In this document: one piece after another, positions 8,659-18,065 of the stretch
Position numbering within the stretch: position 1 is the stretch's first letter
Layout of the letters: the number at the start of each line of letters is the position of its first letter
DNA from: Pseudomonas taeanensis MS-3
GTDB taxonomy: Bacteria > Pseudomonadota > Gammaproteobacteria > Pseudomonadales > Pseudomonadaceae
Length of the DNA stretch: 64,000 bases
Direction: 5' to 3'
Assembly: GCF_000498575.2 (NCBI RefSeq)
Contig: NZ_AWSQ01000009.1
Span: 310,001-374,000, forward strand
The notes under the pieces: model-generated
What the model saw: the letters and a program-made list of their open reading frames with translations, nothing else
Database searches by the model: none
What the model was told of the DNA's origin: nothing
Program-made: the position numbers and the translations under genes

Positions 8659-8753
8659 GGCGAACCCATGGCAGCAGTGGTGGTCTGAGTGTAAAGCTGC
8701 TTGCCTAGCCCCGCCACAAGGACGTCCCTCTTTTCCGCGAATCAGCCTCCGCT

Positions 8754-10004
8754 ATGTTCAAACCCTTGTTCGTATTTATTGGTACGCGTTACACGCGCGC
8801 CAAACGCCGCAACCATTTCGTCTCCTTCATTTCCCTGACCTCGATGATCGGCCTGGCACTTGGTGTGCTGGTGATGATCGTGGTGCTGTCGGTGATGAAT
8901 GGTTTCGATCATGAGATGCGTACCCGTGTGCTCGGCATGGTCCCGCATGCCACGGTAGAAAGTGCCACGCCGATCACTGACTGGCGCAGTCTGGCCAATG
9001 ACGCCCTGCAGCATCCGCAGGTATTGGCTGTTGCACCGTTTAGCCAGATGCAGGGCCTGCTCACGCATGAGGGCAAGGTGCAGAAGGTGCTGATCAATGC
9101 GATTGATCCGCAGGAAGAGGAGAAGGTCTCGATCATCGGCGATTTTTTCCAGCAAGGGAGCCTGAAGGATCTCGAGCCGGGTGAGTTCGGCATGGTGATC
9201 GGTGATAAGGCCGCAGCCAAGCTGGGAGTTGGGCTCGGCGACAAGATCACCTTCGTCGCCCCGGAAGTGACGGTGACACCCGCTGGGATGTTCCCAAGGC
9301 TCAAGCGCTTCACCGTAGTTGGCATCTTCCATGTCGGCGCTGGCGAAATTGACGGTTATTTGGCCTTGACCCATGTACAAGACCTGGCTCGCCTGCAGCG
9401 CTGGCAGGCTGAGCAAGTACAGGGGGTACGGCTGAAATTCGCCGATCTGTTCCAGGCACCTAGAACCGCCTGGGAGTTGGCGAAAAGCCTCGGCGATGGC
9501 GATTTTTATGCGCGGGATTGGACACGTACCCATGGCAACCTGTACCAGGCGATTCGCATGGAGAAGGCGATCATCGGCCTGCTTCTACTGCTGATCGTTG
9601 CGGTTGCCGCCTTCAATATCATCTCGACTCTGGTCATGGTGGTTACCGACAAGAAAGGCGATATCGCCATTTTGCGTACCTTGGGTGCGACGCCGGGACA
9701 GATCATGGCGATCTTTATGGTGCAGGGTACCGTGATTGGGGTGTTCGGCACGGCGCTCGGCGCGCTCTTGGGGATTGGCGCTGCACTGAATGTCAGTGCA
9801 GGTATCGCCGCGCTGGAGAGTGCCTTGGGCATGAAATTCCTCAATGCAGATGTGTACTTCATCGACTATCTGCCTTCCCAGTTGATGCTGGAGGATGTGC
9901 TGCTGGTGTGCGGCGCCGCATTGGTTCTAAGTTTTCTCGCGACCCTTTATCCGGCTTGGCGTGCAGCACGCACTCAGCCTGCGGAGGCACTGCGTTATGA
10001 ATAA
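8754..10004 (+). CDS. lolC: Lipoprotein-releasing ABC transporter permease LolC
   Basis: Inner-membrane permease of the LolCDE transporter that extracts outer-membrane lipoproteins from the inner membrane. The 416 residues hold an N-terminal helix (about 25-50), a periplasmic domain (about 50-260) and three C-terminal helices of the FtsX fold; the DIAILRTLGATPGQIM coupling segment is clear. The first 45 residues are nearly identical to those of the second permease at 10710. It overlaps lolD by eight bases. Confidence 0.95.
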   Translation: MFKPLFVFIGTRYTRAKRRNHFVSFISLTSMIGLALGVLVMIVVLSVMNGFDHEMRTRVLGMVPHATVESATPITDWRSLANDALQHPQVLAVAPFSQMQGLLTHEGKVQKVLINAIDPQEEEKVSIIGDFFQQGSLKDLEPGEFGMVIGDKAAAKLGVGLGDKITFVAPEVTVTPAGMFPRLKRFTVVGIFHVGAGEIDGYLALTHVQDLARLQRWQAEQVQGVRLKFADLFQAPRTAWELAKSLGDGDFYARDWTRTHGNLYQAIRMEKAIIGLLLLLIVAVAAFNIISTLVMVVTDKKGDIAILRTLGATPGQIMAIFMVQGTVIGVFGTALGALLGIGAALNVSAGIAALESALGMKFLNADVYFIDYLPSQLMLEDVLLVCGAALVLSFLATLYPAWRAARTQPAEALRYE

Positions 10005-10710
10005 TCAAGTTATGGGTGACCCAGTGAAACAGGATCAGGCCGTTCTGAGTTGTCGCAACCTCGGTAAGAGCTATGAAGAAGGCCCGCAATCGGTGGTGGT
10101 GCTCGATGGTTTGACGCTTGAACTGCACCCAGGCGAGCGGATCGCGATTGTTGGTAGCTCGGGATCGGGCAAGAGTACCTTGTTGAACATGCTCGGCGGC
10201 CTGGATACGCCCACTACGGGCAGCGTTTGGTTGGCCGGTGAAGAACTGTCGGCGCTGAATGAAAAGCAACGCGGGTTGCTACGCAATCGCGCCCTGGGCT
10301 TCGTTTATCAGTTTCACCACCTGTTGCCAGAGTTCAGTGCCCTAGAGAACGTCTGCATGCCCTTGCTGATCGGCCGCACGGCGATTGCCGAGGCGCGCCA
10401 GCGGGCCACGCAGTTGCTCGAACGAGTGGGTCTTGGTCATCGCCTGGCGCACAAGCCGGCTGAACTGTCCGGCGGCGAGCGCCAGCGTGTGGCGATTGCC
10501 CGGGCGTTGGTCAATCGACCCGGCTTGGTAATGTTGGATGAGCCAACCGGCAACCTCGATCACCACACCGCACAGGGCATTCAGGACTTGATGAAGGAAC
10601 TGAGCATTTCGTCGCAGACCGCCTTTCTGGTAGTCACCCATGACCTGCAGTTGGCACAGCAGATGGATCGGGTACTGCGCCTGGAAGACGGCAAGTTGGT
10701 GGCCGCCTGA
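9997..10710 (+). CDS. lolD: Lipoprotein-releasing ABC transporter ATPase LolD
   Basis: ATPase of LolCDE. Walker A is GSSGSGKST, the signature is LSGGERQRVAIARAL, Walker B is LVMLDEPTGNLD and the switch histidine is in VVTHD. The ATG at 9997 has GGAGG about 10 bases upstream and gives 237 residues; an in-frame ATG at 10012 would give 232, closer to many homologues. The stop overlaps the lolE start by one base. Confidence 0.95.
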   Translation: MNNQVMGDPVKQDQAVLSCRNLGKSYEEGPQSVVVLDGLTLELHPGERIAIVGSSGSGKSTLLNMLGGLDTPTTGSVWLAGEELSALNEKQRGLLRNRALGFVYQFHHLLPEFSALENVCMPLLIGRTAIAEARQRATQLLERVGLGHRLAHKPAELSGGERQRVAIARALVNRPGLVMLDEPTGNLDHHTAQGIQDLMKELSISSQTAFLVVTHDLQLAQQMDRVLRLEDGKLVAA

Positions 10711-11954
10711 TGTTCCGCCCTTTGAGTATCTTTATCGGTACCCGCTATACCCGAGCGAAGCGGCGTAATCATTTCATCTCCTTTATTTCACTGACCTCGA
10801 TGATCGGCCTCGCCTTGGGTGTCTTGGCGATGATCGTGGTGCTGTCGGTCATGAATGGCTTTCAGAAGGAAATGAGCGCGCGGATCCTCGGCATGGTGCC
10901 GCATGCCACTATTGCTGGGGTGCAACCGCTGGATGACTGGTCGGCGGTGGCGGCTGCGGCCAGGAAAAACCCGCAGGTGCTGGCTGCAGTGCCTTTTGCC
11001 GAGTTGGAGGGGATGATTTCCTATCGCGGCTCGATGCAGCCGATTCAGCTGCACGGCATCGACCCCGAGCTGGAGTCGAAGGTCTCGATTATTGGCGATC
11101 ACATGGTACAGGGGCGCCTGGCCGATTTGCAGGCGGGTGAGTTCGGTGTAGTGATCGGCGAGATCACCGCGCGGCGCTTTCAGTTGAAAGTTGGCGACAA
11201 GCTGGCCTTGATCGTGCCGGAAGTCAGCTCGGTGCCCGGTGGCATCACTCCACGCATGCAGCGGATCAATGTGGTCGGGATTTTCAAGGTCGGTGCCGAG
11301 CTGGACAGCTCGCTGGCGCTGATTAATGTCGCCGATGCCGCGCAGATTCAACGCATGCAGCCGGGGCAGGTGCAGGGCGTGCGCTTGAAGCTGAAAGACC
11401 TGTACCAGGCGCCGCAAGTATCGTCCGCAGTGGTCGTTGGGCTGGGGGAGGGCTACCACGCCAGCGATTGGACCCTGACCCAGGGCAGCCTGTTCAGTGC
11501 GATGAAGATGGAAAAGACCATGATCGGCTTGCTGCTGTTGTTGATCGTGGCGGTGGCGGCGTTCAACATCATTGCCACCTTGATCATGGTGGTGGCCGAT
11601 AAAGGCGCCGATATCGCCATCCTCCGCACCCTGGGCGCAACGCCAGGGCAGATCATGGGGGTTTTCATGGTGCAGGGCACGGTGATTGGCGTAATCGGCA
11701 CGCTGATCGGTGGCGTGCTGGGTGTGCTAGCGGCATTGAATGTCAGTCAGCTGGTCGGTTGGGTGGAGGGCTTGATCGGTCAGCAGGTGCTCAGCTCTGA
11801 TGTGTACTTCATCAACAACCTGCCGTCGGAGTTGCAGGCCCCGGATGTACTGCTGATCTGCACGGCCGCCCTGGTCTTGAGCTTTCTCGCCACGTTGTAC
11901 CCTTCCTGGCGTGCATCGCGCATCCAGCCAGCTGAGGCCTTGCGCTACGAGTGA
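10710..11954 (+). CDS. lolE: Lipoprotein-releasing ABC transporter permease LolE
   Basis: Second LolC/LolE-family permease, 414 residues, same topology as the gene at 8754: one helix, large periplasmic domain, three C-terminal helices with DIAILRTLGATPGQIMGVFM. Similarity to its neighbour is highest in the first 45 residues and the last 150, while the periplasmic domains differ more. Which permease is C and which E is assigned by gene order only. Confidence 0.93.
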   Translation: MFRPLSIFIGTRYTRAKRRNHFISFISLTSMIGLALGVLAMIVVLSVMNGFQKEMSARILGMVPHATIAGVQPLDDWSAVAAAARKNPQVLAAVPFAELEGMISYRGSMQPIQLHGIDPELESKVSIIGDHMVQGRLADLQAGEFGVVIGEITARRFQLKVGDKLALIVPEVSSVPGGITPRMQRINVVGIFKVGAELDSSLALINVADAAQIQRMQPGQVQGVRLKLKDLYQAPQVSSAVVVGLGEGYHASDWTLTQGSLFSAMKMEKTMIGLLLLLIVAVAAFNIIATLIMVVADKGADIAILRTLGATPGQIMGVFMVQGTVIGVIGTLIGGVLGVLAALNVSQLVGWVEGLIGQQVLSSDVYFINNLPSELQAPDVLLICTAALVLSFLATLYPSWRASRIQPAEALRYE

Positions 11955-11971
11955 GCTAGTCTCTCTTCAAG

Positions 11972-12000
11972 AAAAAGCCGTTACTCAGTAACGGCTTTTT
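11972..12000. terminator. Bidirectional terminator after lolCDE
   Basis: AAAAAGCCGTTA and TAACGGCTTTTT form a perfect 12-bp stem with a five-base loop. It serves both the lol operon (+) and the convergent DUF2062 gene (-). Confidence 0.92.
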
Positions 12001-12004
12001 CGTT

Positions 12005-12538
12005 TCAACCCTTGTTTGCGCGATTGCGGCGTGTTTCCTGGCGCTTGCGCCAGTTATGCCGCACCCACCAGTGCCAGTAGCTGTTGGTGGCCAGGTAACC
12101 CAGCAGGGCGAAGATCAGACCCAGCACCAGGGAACCCAGATAGAGCGGTTGCCAATGGCTTTGCATTACCTGGCCGACCCAGCTCAGGCTGATGTGTTCG
12201 GGCATCTGCAGGGTGGGTGTATTGGTCATCCATGCGCCGAACTTGTAGCTGCAATAAAACACCGGCGGCATGGTGATAGGGTTGGTCAACCAGACCAGGC
12301 CGATGGAAATTGGCAAATTCGCACGTGCGGGAATGGCCATGGCAGCGGCGGCGAGCATCTGCAGGGGCATGGGGATCATCGCCCAGAACAGGCCGATGGC
12401 CATGGCGCGAGAGACGGAGTGGCGATTGAGATGCCAAAGATTGGGGTCGTGGATTAGAGCGCCCAGAAACCGCAGGGACTTGTTGGCCTTGATGCGATCC
12501 GGGTTGGGCATGTAGCGCTTGAATAAGCGACGCGGCAT
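12005..12538 (-). CDS. DUF2062 domain membrane protein
   Basis: A 177-residue membrane protein of the DUF2062 family. At least two hydrophobic stretches are visible around AMAIGLFWAMIPMPLQM and LYLGSLVLGLIFALLGYLA, with a basic C-terminus. The start MPRRLFKRYMPNP is chosen over one 16 codons earlier because family members begin with such a basic segment. The family is conserved next to comEC in Pseudomonas; its role is unknown. Confidence 0.85.
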   Translation of the reverse strand: MPRRLFKRYMPNPDRIKANKSLRFLGALIHDPNLWHLNRHSVSRAMAIGLFWAMIPMPLQMLAAAAMAIPARANLPISIGLVWLTNPITMPPVFYCSYKFGAWMTNTPTLQMPEHISLSWVGQVMQSHWQPLYLGSLVLGLIFALLGYLATNSYWHWWVRHNWRKRQETRRNRANKG

Positions 12539-12675
12539 GGGGGCTCTCTGACAGGCTAACAGCGCCAATATTATGCACAGATTCATGGCAGTCTGCTTTC
12601 ACACTTTGTGACAGCAGATAAGCGAATGCAGTGCTTGGTGACTCTGCAGGGGGTAATCACAAGGAGTGAGTGGCG

Positions 12676-14901
12676 ATGCGCATAGGGATGTTGGCGCTGG
12701 TAGCAGGTATCTTACTGCTGCGTTTTTTACCGACGTTGCCGCCTGTCTGGTTGTTATGCCTGCTGCCGATGCTCGGTCTGATGCTGTTGCCCTTTCGCAG
12801 TTATCCGCTGACTTTTTTTCTATTTGGCTTCAGCTGGGCGTGCATCTGCGCGCAATGGGCGTTGGATGATCGTCTGGATCCGCAGCTGGATGGCCGTACC
12901 TTGTGGGTGCAGGGTCAGATAGTTGGCTTGCCGGAAGTGGGCGATGGCGTTGTGCGTTTTCAGTTGGAGCAGGTTGAATCACGTCGCGCCAAACTGCCAG
13001 AACGGTTGCGGTTGGCCTGGTATGGCGGGCCCGAGTTGCGCGCCGGCGAAACCTGGCGGCTGGCGGTACGGCTGAAGCGTCCACATGGGCTGGTCAATCC
13101 GCATGCCTTCGATTACGAGGCCTGGCTGCTGGCACAGCGCATCGGTGCTACTGGCACGGTCAAAACGGCTGAGCGGGTGTCCGTGGCGAGTGGTGTGGGT
13201 GCCTGGCGCGACGTCTTGCGCCAACGGTTGCTAGGCGTTCCGGCTCATGGTCGTGAGGGGGCACTGGCGGCTTTGGTGCTGGGTGATGGCTCGGGGCTTT
13301 CGGTGGCCGATTGGCGAGTGTTGCAAGACACCGGTACGGTGCACCTAATGGTGATTTCTGGTCAGCACATCGCCCTCATGGCTGGGCTGCTGTATGGCCT
13401 GATTGCAGGCCTGGCCCGCTTGGGGTGGTGGCCACGCGCCTGGCCGTGGTTGCCGTGTGCTTGTGCCTTAGCTTTTGCCGGCGCTCTGGGGTATGGGATG
13501 CTGGCCGGCTTCGAGGTTCCAGTTCGACGGGCATGCGTGATGGTAGGCCTGGCATTGCTTTGGCGCTGGCGTTTTCGTCATCTTGGCGTCGGCTTGCCGC
13601 TGCTGATGGCGTTACTCGTGGTCTTGCTACTGGAACCTTTAGCGGGGTTGCAGCCGGGGTTCTGGTTGTCCTTTGGGGCGGTCATGCTGCTCATTCTGAT
13701 TTTTAATGGCCGTCTGGGTGCCTGGACCTGGTGGCAGACACTGGGGCGAGCACAGTGGGCGATGGCCGTGGGGTTGTTGCCGCTGCTGATGGCTCTGGGA
13801 CTGCCCGTAAGTGCCAGTGGACCACTGGCCAATTTGCTAGCGGTGCCTTGGGTTGGCTTGGCTGTTGTGCCCCTGGCGCTGCTGGGAACCCTGCTTTTGC
13901 CGTTGTTTGGTGTGGGTGAGGCGCTGTTATGGGTGGCTGGCGGGCTGCTCGATCTATTATTCATGCTGTTGTCGCAGATCGCCGACTGGCTGCCGGCCTG
14001 GCAGCCGAGCGCGTTGCCGCTGTGGGCCTGGTTGCTGTGTGCGTTGGGTACTGTGCTGTTGTTATTGCCGGCCGGTGTGCCACTACGCAGCCTGGGTTGG
14101 CTTTTATTGCTTGCGCTGTTTTACACCCCACAACCACGCCCGGCACTTGGCCAGGCCGAAGTGTGGGTGCTGGATGTCGGGCAGGGGCTGTCGGTGTTGC
14201 TGCGTACCCATGGGCACACGCTGTTATATGACGCGGGTCCGCGTTTTGGTGATTTTGATCTCGGCGAACGAGTGGTATTGCCGAGTTTGCGCGGCCTGGA
14301 TGAGCGACGGCTTGATCTGCTGTTAATCAGTCATGCCGACAATGACCATGCAGGCGGTGCTCGCGCGATTCAGCGGGGTGTGGCGATCGAGCGAGTGGTC
14401 AGCGGTGAGCCAGAGGCGCTACCTGCTGTGCTTCAGGCGCAAGCCTGCGAGGCAGGTCGAAGCTGGCAGTGGGATGGTGTGCGTTTCAGCACCTGGCGCT
14501 GGGCTGATGCGCGTAATGCAAATCAGGCCTCCTGTGTATTGTTGGTTGAAGCCGCGGGCGAGCGCATGCTGCTGACCGGTGATATCGATAGCCGTGCCGA
14601 GCGCGCGTTGCTCGACAGCGGCTTGGATGTGCGCGCCGATTGGCTGTTGGCGCCGCATCATGGCAGTCGCAGTTCTTCATCTCCGGCGTTCGTGCGGGCG
14701 GTTGCTCCGCGCGCAGTGCTGATATCGCGTGGGCAGCACAACAGCTTCGGTCATCCGCATCCCACGGTGCTCGCTCGTTACCATGCAGTCTTCGCACGGA
14801 TCTATGACACGGTTGAGCAGGGTGCGTTACGTGTGCAGCTGGGCACCTTTGCCGCGGGCCAGGGGTTGCGTCATCGTGCGCGATTTTGGCGGGAAAAATG
14901 A
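12676..14901 (+). CDS. comEC: DNA internalization channel ComEC/Rec2
   Basis: Polytopic protein thought to form the inner-membrane channel for single-stranded DNA in natural transformation. The 741 residues hold N-terminal helices with a DUF4131-like domain (about 1-200), the competence membrane domain (about 200-480) and a C-terminal metallo-beta-lactamase domain (about 490-730) with VLDVGQGLSVLL and the metal motif SHADNDHAGG. ATG 12676 is preferred to GTG 12670 because AAGGAG (12661-12666) is nine bases from the ATG. It looks complete. Confidence 0.93.
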   Translation: MRIGMLALVAGILLLRFLPTLPPVWLLCLLPMLGLMLLPFRSYPLTFFLFGFSWACICAQWALDDRLDPQLDGRTLWVQGQIVGLPEVGDGVVRFQLEQVESRRAKLPERLRLAWYGGPELRAGETWRLAVRLKRPHGLVNPHAFDYEAWLLAQRIGATGTVKTAERVSVASGVGAWRDVLRQRLLGVPAHGREGALAALVLGDGSGLSVADWRVLQDTGTVHLMVISGQHIALMAGLLYGLIAGLARLGWWPRAWPWLPCACALAFAGALGYGMLAGFEVPVRRACVMVGLALLWRWRFRHLGVGLPLLMALLVVLLLEPLAGLQPGFWLSFGAVMLLILIFNGRLGAWTWWQTLGRAQWAMAVGLLPLLMALGLPVSASGPLANLLAVPWVGLAVVPLALLGTLLLPLFGVGEALLWVAGGLLDLLFMLLSQIADWLPAWQPSALPLWAWLLCALGTVLLLLPAGVPLRSLGWLLLLALFYTPQPRPALGQAEVWVLDVGQGLSVLLRTHGHTLLYDAGPRFGDFDLGERVVLPSLRGLDERRLDLLLISHADNDHAGGARAIQRGVAIERVVSGEPEALPAVLQAQACEAGRSWQWDGVRFSTWRWADARNANQASCVLLVEAAGERMLLTGDIDSRAERALLDSGLDVRADWLLAPHHGSRSSSSPAFVRAVAPRAVLISRGQHNSFGHPHPTVLARYHAVFARIYDTVEQGALRVQLGTFAAGQGLRHRARFWREK

Positions 14902-14973
14902 GAACGGTGACGGTCGGCGCTGAGGTGACCCTATGCTAGAGTGGCGCCACTTTTCCAAAGGGGATGTGCCACC

Positions 14974-15606
14974 GTGTGGGAACTGGTCAAAGCTGGCGGC
15001 TGGATGATGCTGCCGATCATGCTGTGCTCTATCGCTGCGGTCGGCATCATTGCCGAGCGCTTGTGGACTCTGCGGCCGAGCCGCATCACGCCGCCTCACC
15101 TGCTCGGTCAGGTTTGGCGTTGGATCAAAGACAAAAAGCTGAATAACCAAAAGCTTAAAGAGTTACGTGCGGATTCCCCGCTCGGACAGATTCTGGCCGC
15201 CGGTCTGGCCAACTCCAAACACGGTCGCGAGATCATGAAGGAGTGCATCGAGGAAGCCGCCGCGCGGGTCATTCACGAGCTGGAGCGCTACCTGAATGCG
15301 CTCGGCACTATCGCCGGTATCGCACCGCTGCTCGGTTTGCTCGGTACCGTGCTGGGCATGATCGAAATCTTCAGTTCCTTCATGGGTTCGGGAATGGCCA
15401 ATGCGCCGCTACTCGCCGCGGGCATCGCCAAGGCCTTGATTACCACGGCGGCCGGTCTGATGGTGGCGATTCCAGCGCTGTTCTTCCACCGTTACCTGCA
15501 GCGTCGGGTCGATGAGCTGGTGGTTGGCATGGAGCAGGAAGCGATCAAGCTGGTGGAGGTGGTGCAGGGTGATCGTGACGTCGACCTGGGAGAGGGCAAG
15601 GCGTGA
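14974..15606 (+). CDS. ExbB/TolQ-family proton channel protein
   Basis: MotA/TolQ/ExbB-type membrane protein, 210 residues, expected to form a proton-driven motor with the ExbD-like partner encoded next. Three helices are visible: near residues 8-28, and a pair in the C-terminal half (IAGIAPLLGLLGTVLGMIEIF and ALITTAAGLMVAIPALFFHRYL). GTG 14974 gives the VWELVKAGGWMMLPIM start typical of the family; AAGGGG lies about 10 bases upstream. The energised outer-membrane system is not encoded nearby. Confidence 0.9.
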   Translation: MWELVKAGGWMMLPIMLCSIAAVGIIAERLWTLRPSRITPPHLLGQVWRWIKDKKLNNQKLKELRADSPLGQILAAGLANSKHGREIMKECIEEAAARVIHELERYLNALGTIAGIAPLLGLLGTVLGMIEIFSSFMGSGMANAPLLAAGIAKALITTAAGLMVAIPALFFHRYLQRRVDELVVGMEQEAIKLVEVVQGDRDVDLGEGKA

Positions 15607-16031
15607 AGTTTCGACGCAAACCGCGGGAAAATGTCGAGATCAACCTGGCTTCCCTGATCGACGTGGTGTTTATCCTGTTGCTGTTTTTCGTGGTCACCAC
15701 CACCTTCACCCGTGAGACTCAGCTCAAGGTTGACCTGCCGGAAGCTGCTAGCGGCACACCGCCGGAACAGACCGAGCTGAAGCAGTTGGAGGTGCTGATC
15801 GCCGCCGATGGCAGTTATTCGCTGAACGGTCGACAGCTGTTGAAAAGTAGCCTGGACAGTTTGATCGCCGCGCTGCAAAAAGAATCAGAGGGCGACAACA
15901 GCCTGCCGTTGACCATCAGTGCCGACGCCAAGACGCCACACCAGGCGGTGATCACGGCCATGGATGCGGCGGGCAAGCTGGGCTTTGCTCATCTGCGTAT
16001 TACCACGGTCGAGGCGCAGGCTGCGCCTTGA
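15603..16031 (+). CDS. ExbD/TolR-family protein
   Basis: Partner of the preceding channel, 142 residues. The N-terminal helix INLASLIDVVFILLLFFVVT contains the aspartate conserved for proton conduction, followed by a periplasmic domain. The GTG start overlaps the previous stop by four bases. Both genes directly precede lpxK, a common Pseudomonas arrangement suggesting an envelope role. Confidence 0.92.
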   Translation: MKFRRKPRENVEINLASLIDVVFILLLFFVVTTTFTRETQLKVDLPEAASGTPPEQTELKQLEVLIAADGSYSLNGRQLLKSSLDSLIAALQKESEGDNSLPLTISADAKTPHQAVITAMDAAGKLGFAHLRITTVEAQAAP

Positions 16032-16044
16032 TGACCTCTCGTTG

Positions 16045-17052
16045 ATGGCTTCGTTGTCCGAGCGTCTGCTATCTGCCTGGTACGCCGGTCATCCGGCGCT
16101 TACCTTATTGCGCCCGCTGGAGCTGCTCTACCGCCAAGTTGTACGGCGCAAGCGCGCCCGCTTCCTGGCGGGAGAGGGGGATATTTACCGTGCTCCGGTT
16201 CCGCTGCTGGTGGTGGGAAATATCACCGTCGGCGGCACCGGGAAAACTCCGCTGATTCTCTGGTTGATCGAGCATTGCCAGAGGCATGGCCTGAAGGTCG
16301 GGGTGGTCAGTCGTGGTTACGGTGCTGCGCCGCCACAGCTGCCATGGCGGGTACAGGCCGATCAGGCCGCCAGCGTGGCAGGTGATGAGCCTTTGCTGAT
16401 CGTGCAGCGCAGTGGCGTGCCGCTGATGATTGATCCGGATCGTGGCCGCGCGGTGCGTGCGTTGCTCGAAGCAGAATCCCTGGACTTGATCCTCAGTGAC
16501 GATGGCCTGCAGCACTACCGTCTGGCTCGCGACCTGGAATTGGTGTTGATCGACGCGACGCGGGGTCTGGGCAATCGGCGCTGCCTGCCTGCCGGGCCGC
16601 TGCGGGAGCCGGTCGAGCGTCTGCAGAGTGTCGATGCATTGCTCTACAACGGCGCCGTCAGCGATCCAGAAGACGGCTATGCCTTCAGCTTGCGGCCCCG
16701 CGTGCTGGTCAATTTGCGCAGTGGCGAGCAGCGCCCGCTGACGCATTTTCCGCCGCAACAACACCTGCATGCCGTGGCCGGCATCGGCAATCCACAGCGT
16801 TTCTTCAATACGCTGGAGGCGCTAAACTGGCGGGCGATTCCCCATGCTTTTGCCGACCATGCGCAGTACAGCCCTGAGCTGCTGGATTTCAGTCCTGAGC
16901 ATCCTGTGCTGATGACGGAAAAAGACGCGGTGAAGTGCCGGGCTTTCGCTGCTGAGAACTGGTGGTACCTGGCGGTGGATGCCGAGCCTTCTGTGGCTTT
17001 TATCACCTGGTTCGATGCGCAACTGGCCCGTTTGCTGTCGCGCACCGAATAA
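16045..17052 (+). CDS. lpxK: Tetraacyldisaccharide 4'-kinase
   Basis: Phosphorylates the 4' position of the lipid A disaccharide precursor to give lipid IVA, on the inner face of the inner membrane. The 335-residue length is typical. An N-terminal amphipathic helix precedes the P-loop VGNITVGGTGKTPL, and LILSDDGLQHYRLARD matches the catalytic region of the family. ATG 16045 (MASLSERLL) is used; longer versions would run into exbD. Confidence 0.95.
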   Translation: MASLSERLLSAWYAGHPALTLLRPLELLYRQVVRRKRARFLAGEGDIYRAPVPLLVVGNITVGGTGKTPLILWLIEHCQRHGLKVGVVSRGYGAAPPQLPWRVQADQAASVAGDEPLLIVQRSGVPLMIDPDRGRAVRALLEAESLDLILSDDGLQHYRLARDLELVLIDATRGLGNRRCLPAGPLREPVERLQSVDALLYNGAVSDPEDGYAFSLRPRVLVNLRSGEQRPLTHFPPQQHLHAVAGIGNPQRFFNTLEALNWRAIPHAFADHAQYSPELLDFSPEHPVLMTEKDAVKCRAFAAENWWYLAVDAEPSVAFITWFDAQLARLLSRTE

Positions 17053-17114
17053 TTCTGCATGGCGTTGGACACCTGGTGTCGGCCGATGCAGCCGCTTTCC
17101 TTCAAGGACCTCCC

Positions 17115-17300
17115 ATGGACCCGAAACTACTCGATATCTTGGCCTGCCCACTGTGCAAGGGCCCGTTGAAGCTTGCCGCCGATAAAACCGAGCTGATCTG
17201 CAAGGTCGATGCTCTAGCTTTTCCCGTACGTGACGGCATTCCGGTGATGCTGGAAAGTGAAGCGCGTACCCTCAACGTCGACGAACGCCTGGATAAGTAA
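17115..17300 (+). CDS. Trm112-family protein (YcaR-like)
   Basis: A 61-residue protein MDPKLLDILACPLCKGPL..., the Trm112/YcaR zinc-ribbon-like family found between lpxK and kdsB in many gammaproteobacteria. One CPLC pair and a later lone cysteine (LICKVDALAFPVRDGIPVML) are visible, so a full four-cysteine zinc site is not present. The function is not established. It ends directly before kdsB. Confidence 0.9.
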   Translation: MDPKLLDILACPLCKGPLKLAADKTELICKVDALAFPVRDGIPVMLESEARTLNVDERLDK

Positions 17301-18065
17301 ATGAGCACAGCTTTTACTGTGGTGATTCCTGCGCGTTTCGCCTCCAGTCGCCTGCCGGGCAAGCCTCTGCAGGAGATTGCCGGAAAACCGATGATTCAGC
17401 GCGTCTGGGAGCAGGCTTGCAAGAGCAGTGCGCAAAGGGTGGTGGTGGCGACCGACGATGCGCGGATTGTCGAGGCGTGTCGGGCCTTTGGCGCCGAGGT
17501 GCAGTTAACCCGCGCCGAGCATAATTCCGGTACCGATCGCCTCGCCGAAGTGGCCACTGCATTGAGGCTGGCCGCCGACGCCATCGTGGTCAACGTGCAG
17601 GGGGACGAGCCGCTGATCCCTCCTGCGATTATCGATCAGGTGGCGGCCAACCTGGCGGCTCACCCAGAGGCGGCAATTGCCACCCTGGCCGAGCCGATCG
17701 AGGAGGCCGCCGCTCTGTTCAATCCGAATGTGGTCAAGGTGGCGACGGACCTTAATGGCCTGGCGCTGACCTTCAGTCGTGCTCCGTTACCCTGGGCCCG
17801 CGATGCGTTTGCCAGCGGCCGCGATCAGCTACCGCAGGATGTGCCCTATCGCCGACACATCGGTATCTACGCCTATCGCACACAGTTCTTGCATGATTTC
17901 GTCGCCTGGGGGCCTTGCTGGTTGGAGGATACCGAGTGCCTGGAACAACTGCGTGCCTTGTGGCACGGCGTGCGCATCCATGTCGCTGACGCGCTGCAAG
18001 CGCCGCCGGCTGGTGTCGATACGGCGGAAGATCTCGAGCGCGTGCGCCGACTCCTGGGGGCTTGA
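17301..18065 (+). CDS. kdsB: 3-deoxy-manno-octulosonate cytidylyltransferase
   Basis: Activates Kdo as CMP-Kdo for attachment to lipid A. The 254 residues start with the nucleotide-binding signature IPARFASSRLPGKPL; VVNVQGDEPLIPP and RHIGIYAYR are family hallmarks. It sits with lpxK in a lipid A core-synthesis group, and its TGA overlaps the start of the phosphatase gene. Confidence 0.95.
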   Translation: MSTAFTVVIPARFASSRLPGKPLQEIAGKPMIQRVWEQACKSSAQRVVVATDDARIVEACRAFGAEVQLTRAEHNSGTDRLAEVATALRLAADAIVVNVQGDEPLIPPAIIDQVAANLAAHPEAAIATLAEPIEEAAALFNPNVVKVATDLNGLALTFSRAPLPWARDAFASGRDQLPQDVPYRRHIGIYAYRTQFLHDFVAWGPCWLEDTECLEQLRALWHGVRIHVADALQAPPAGVDTAEDLERVRRLLGA

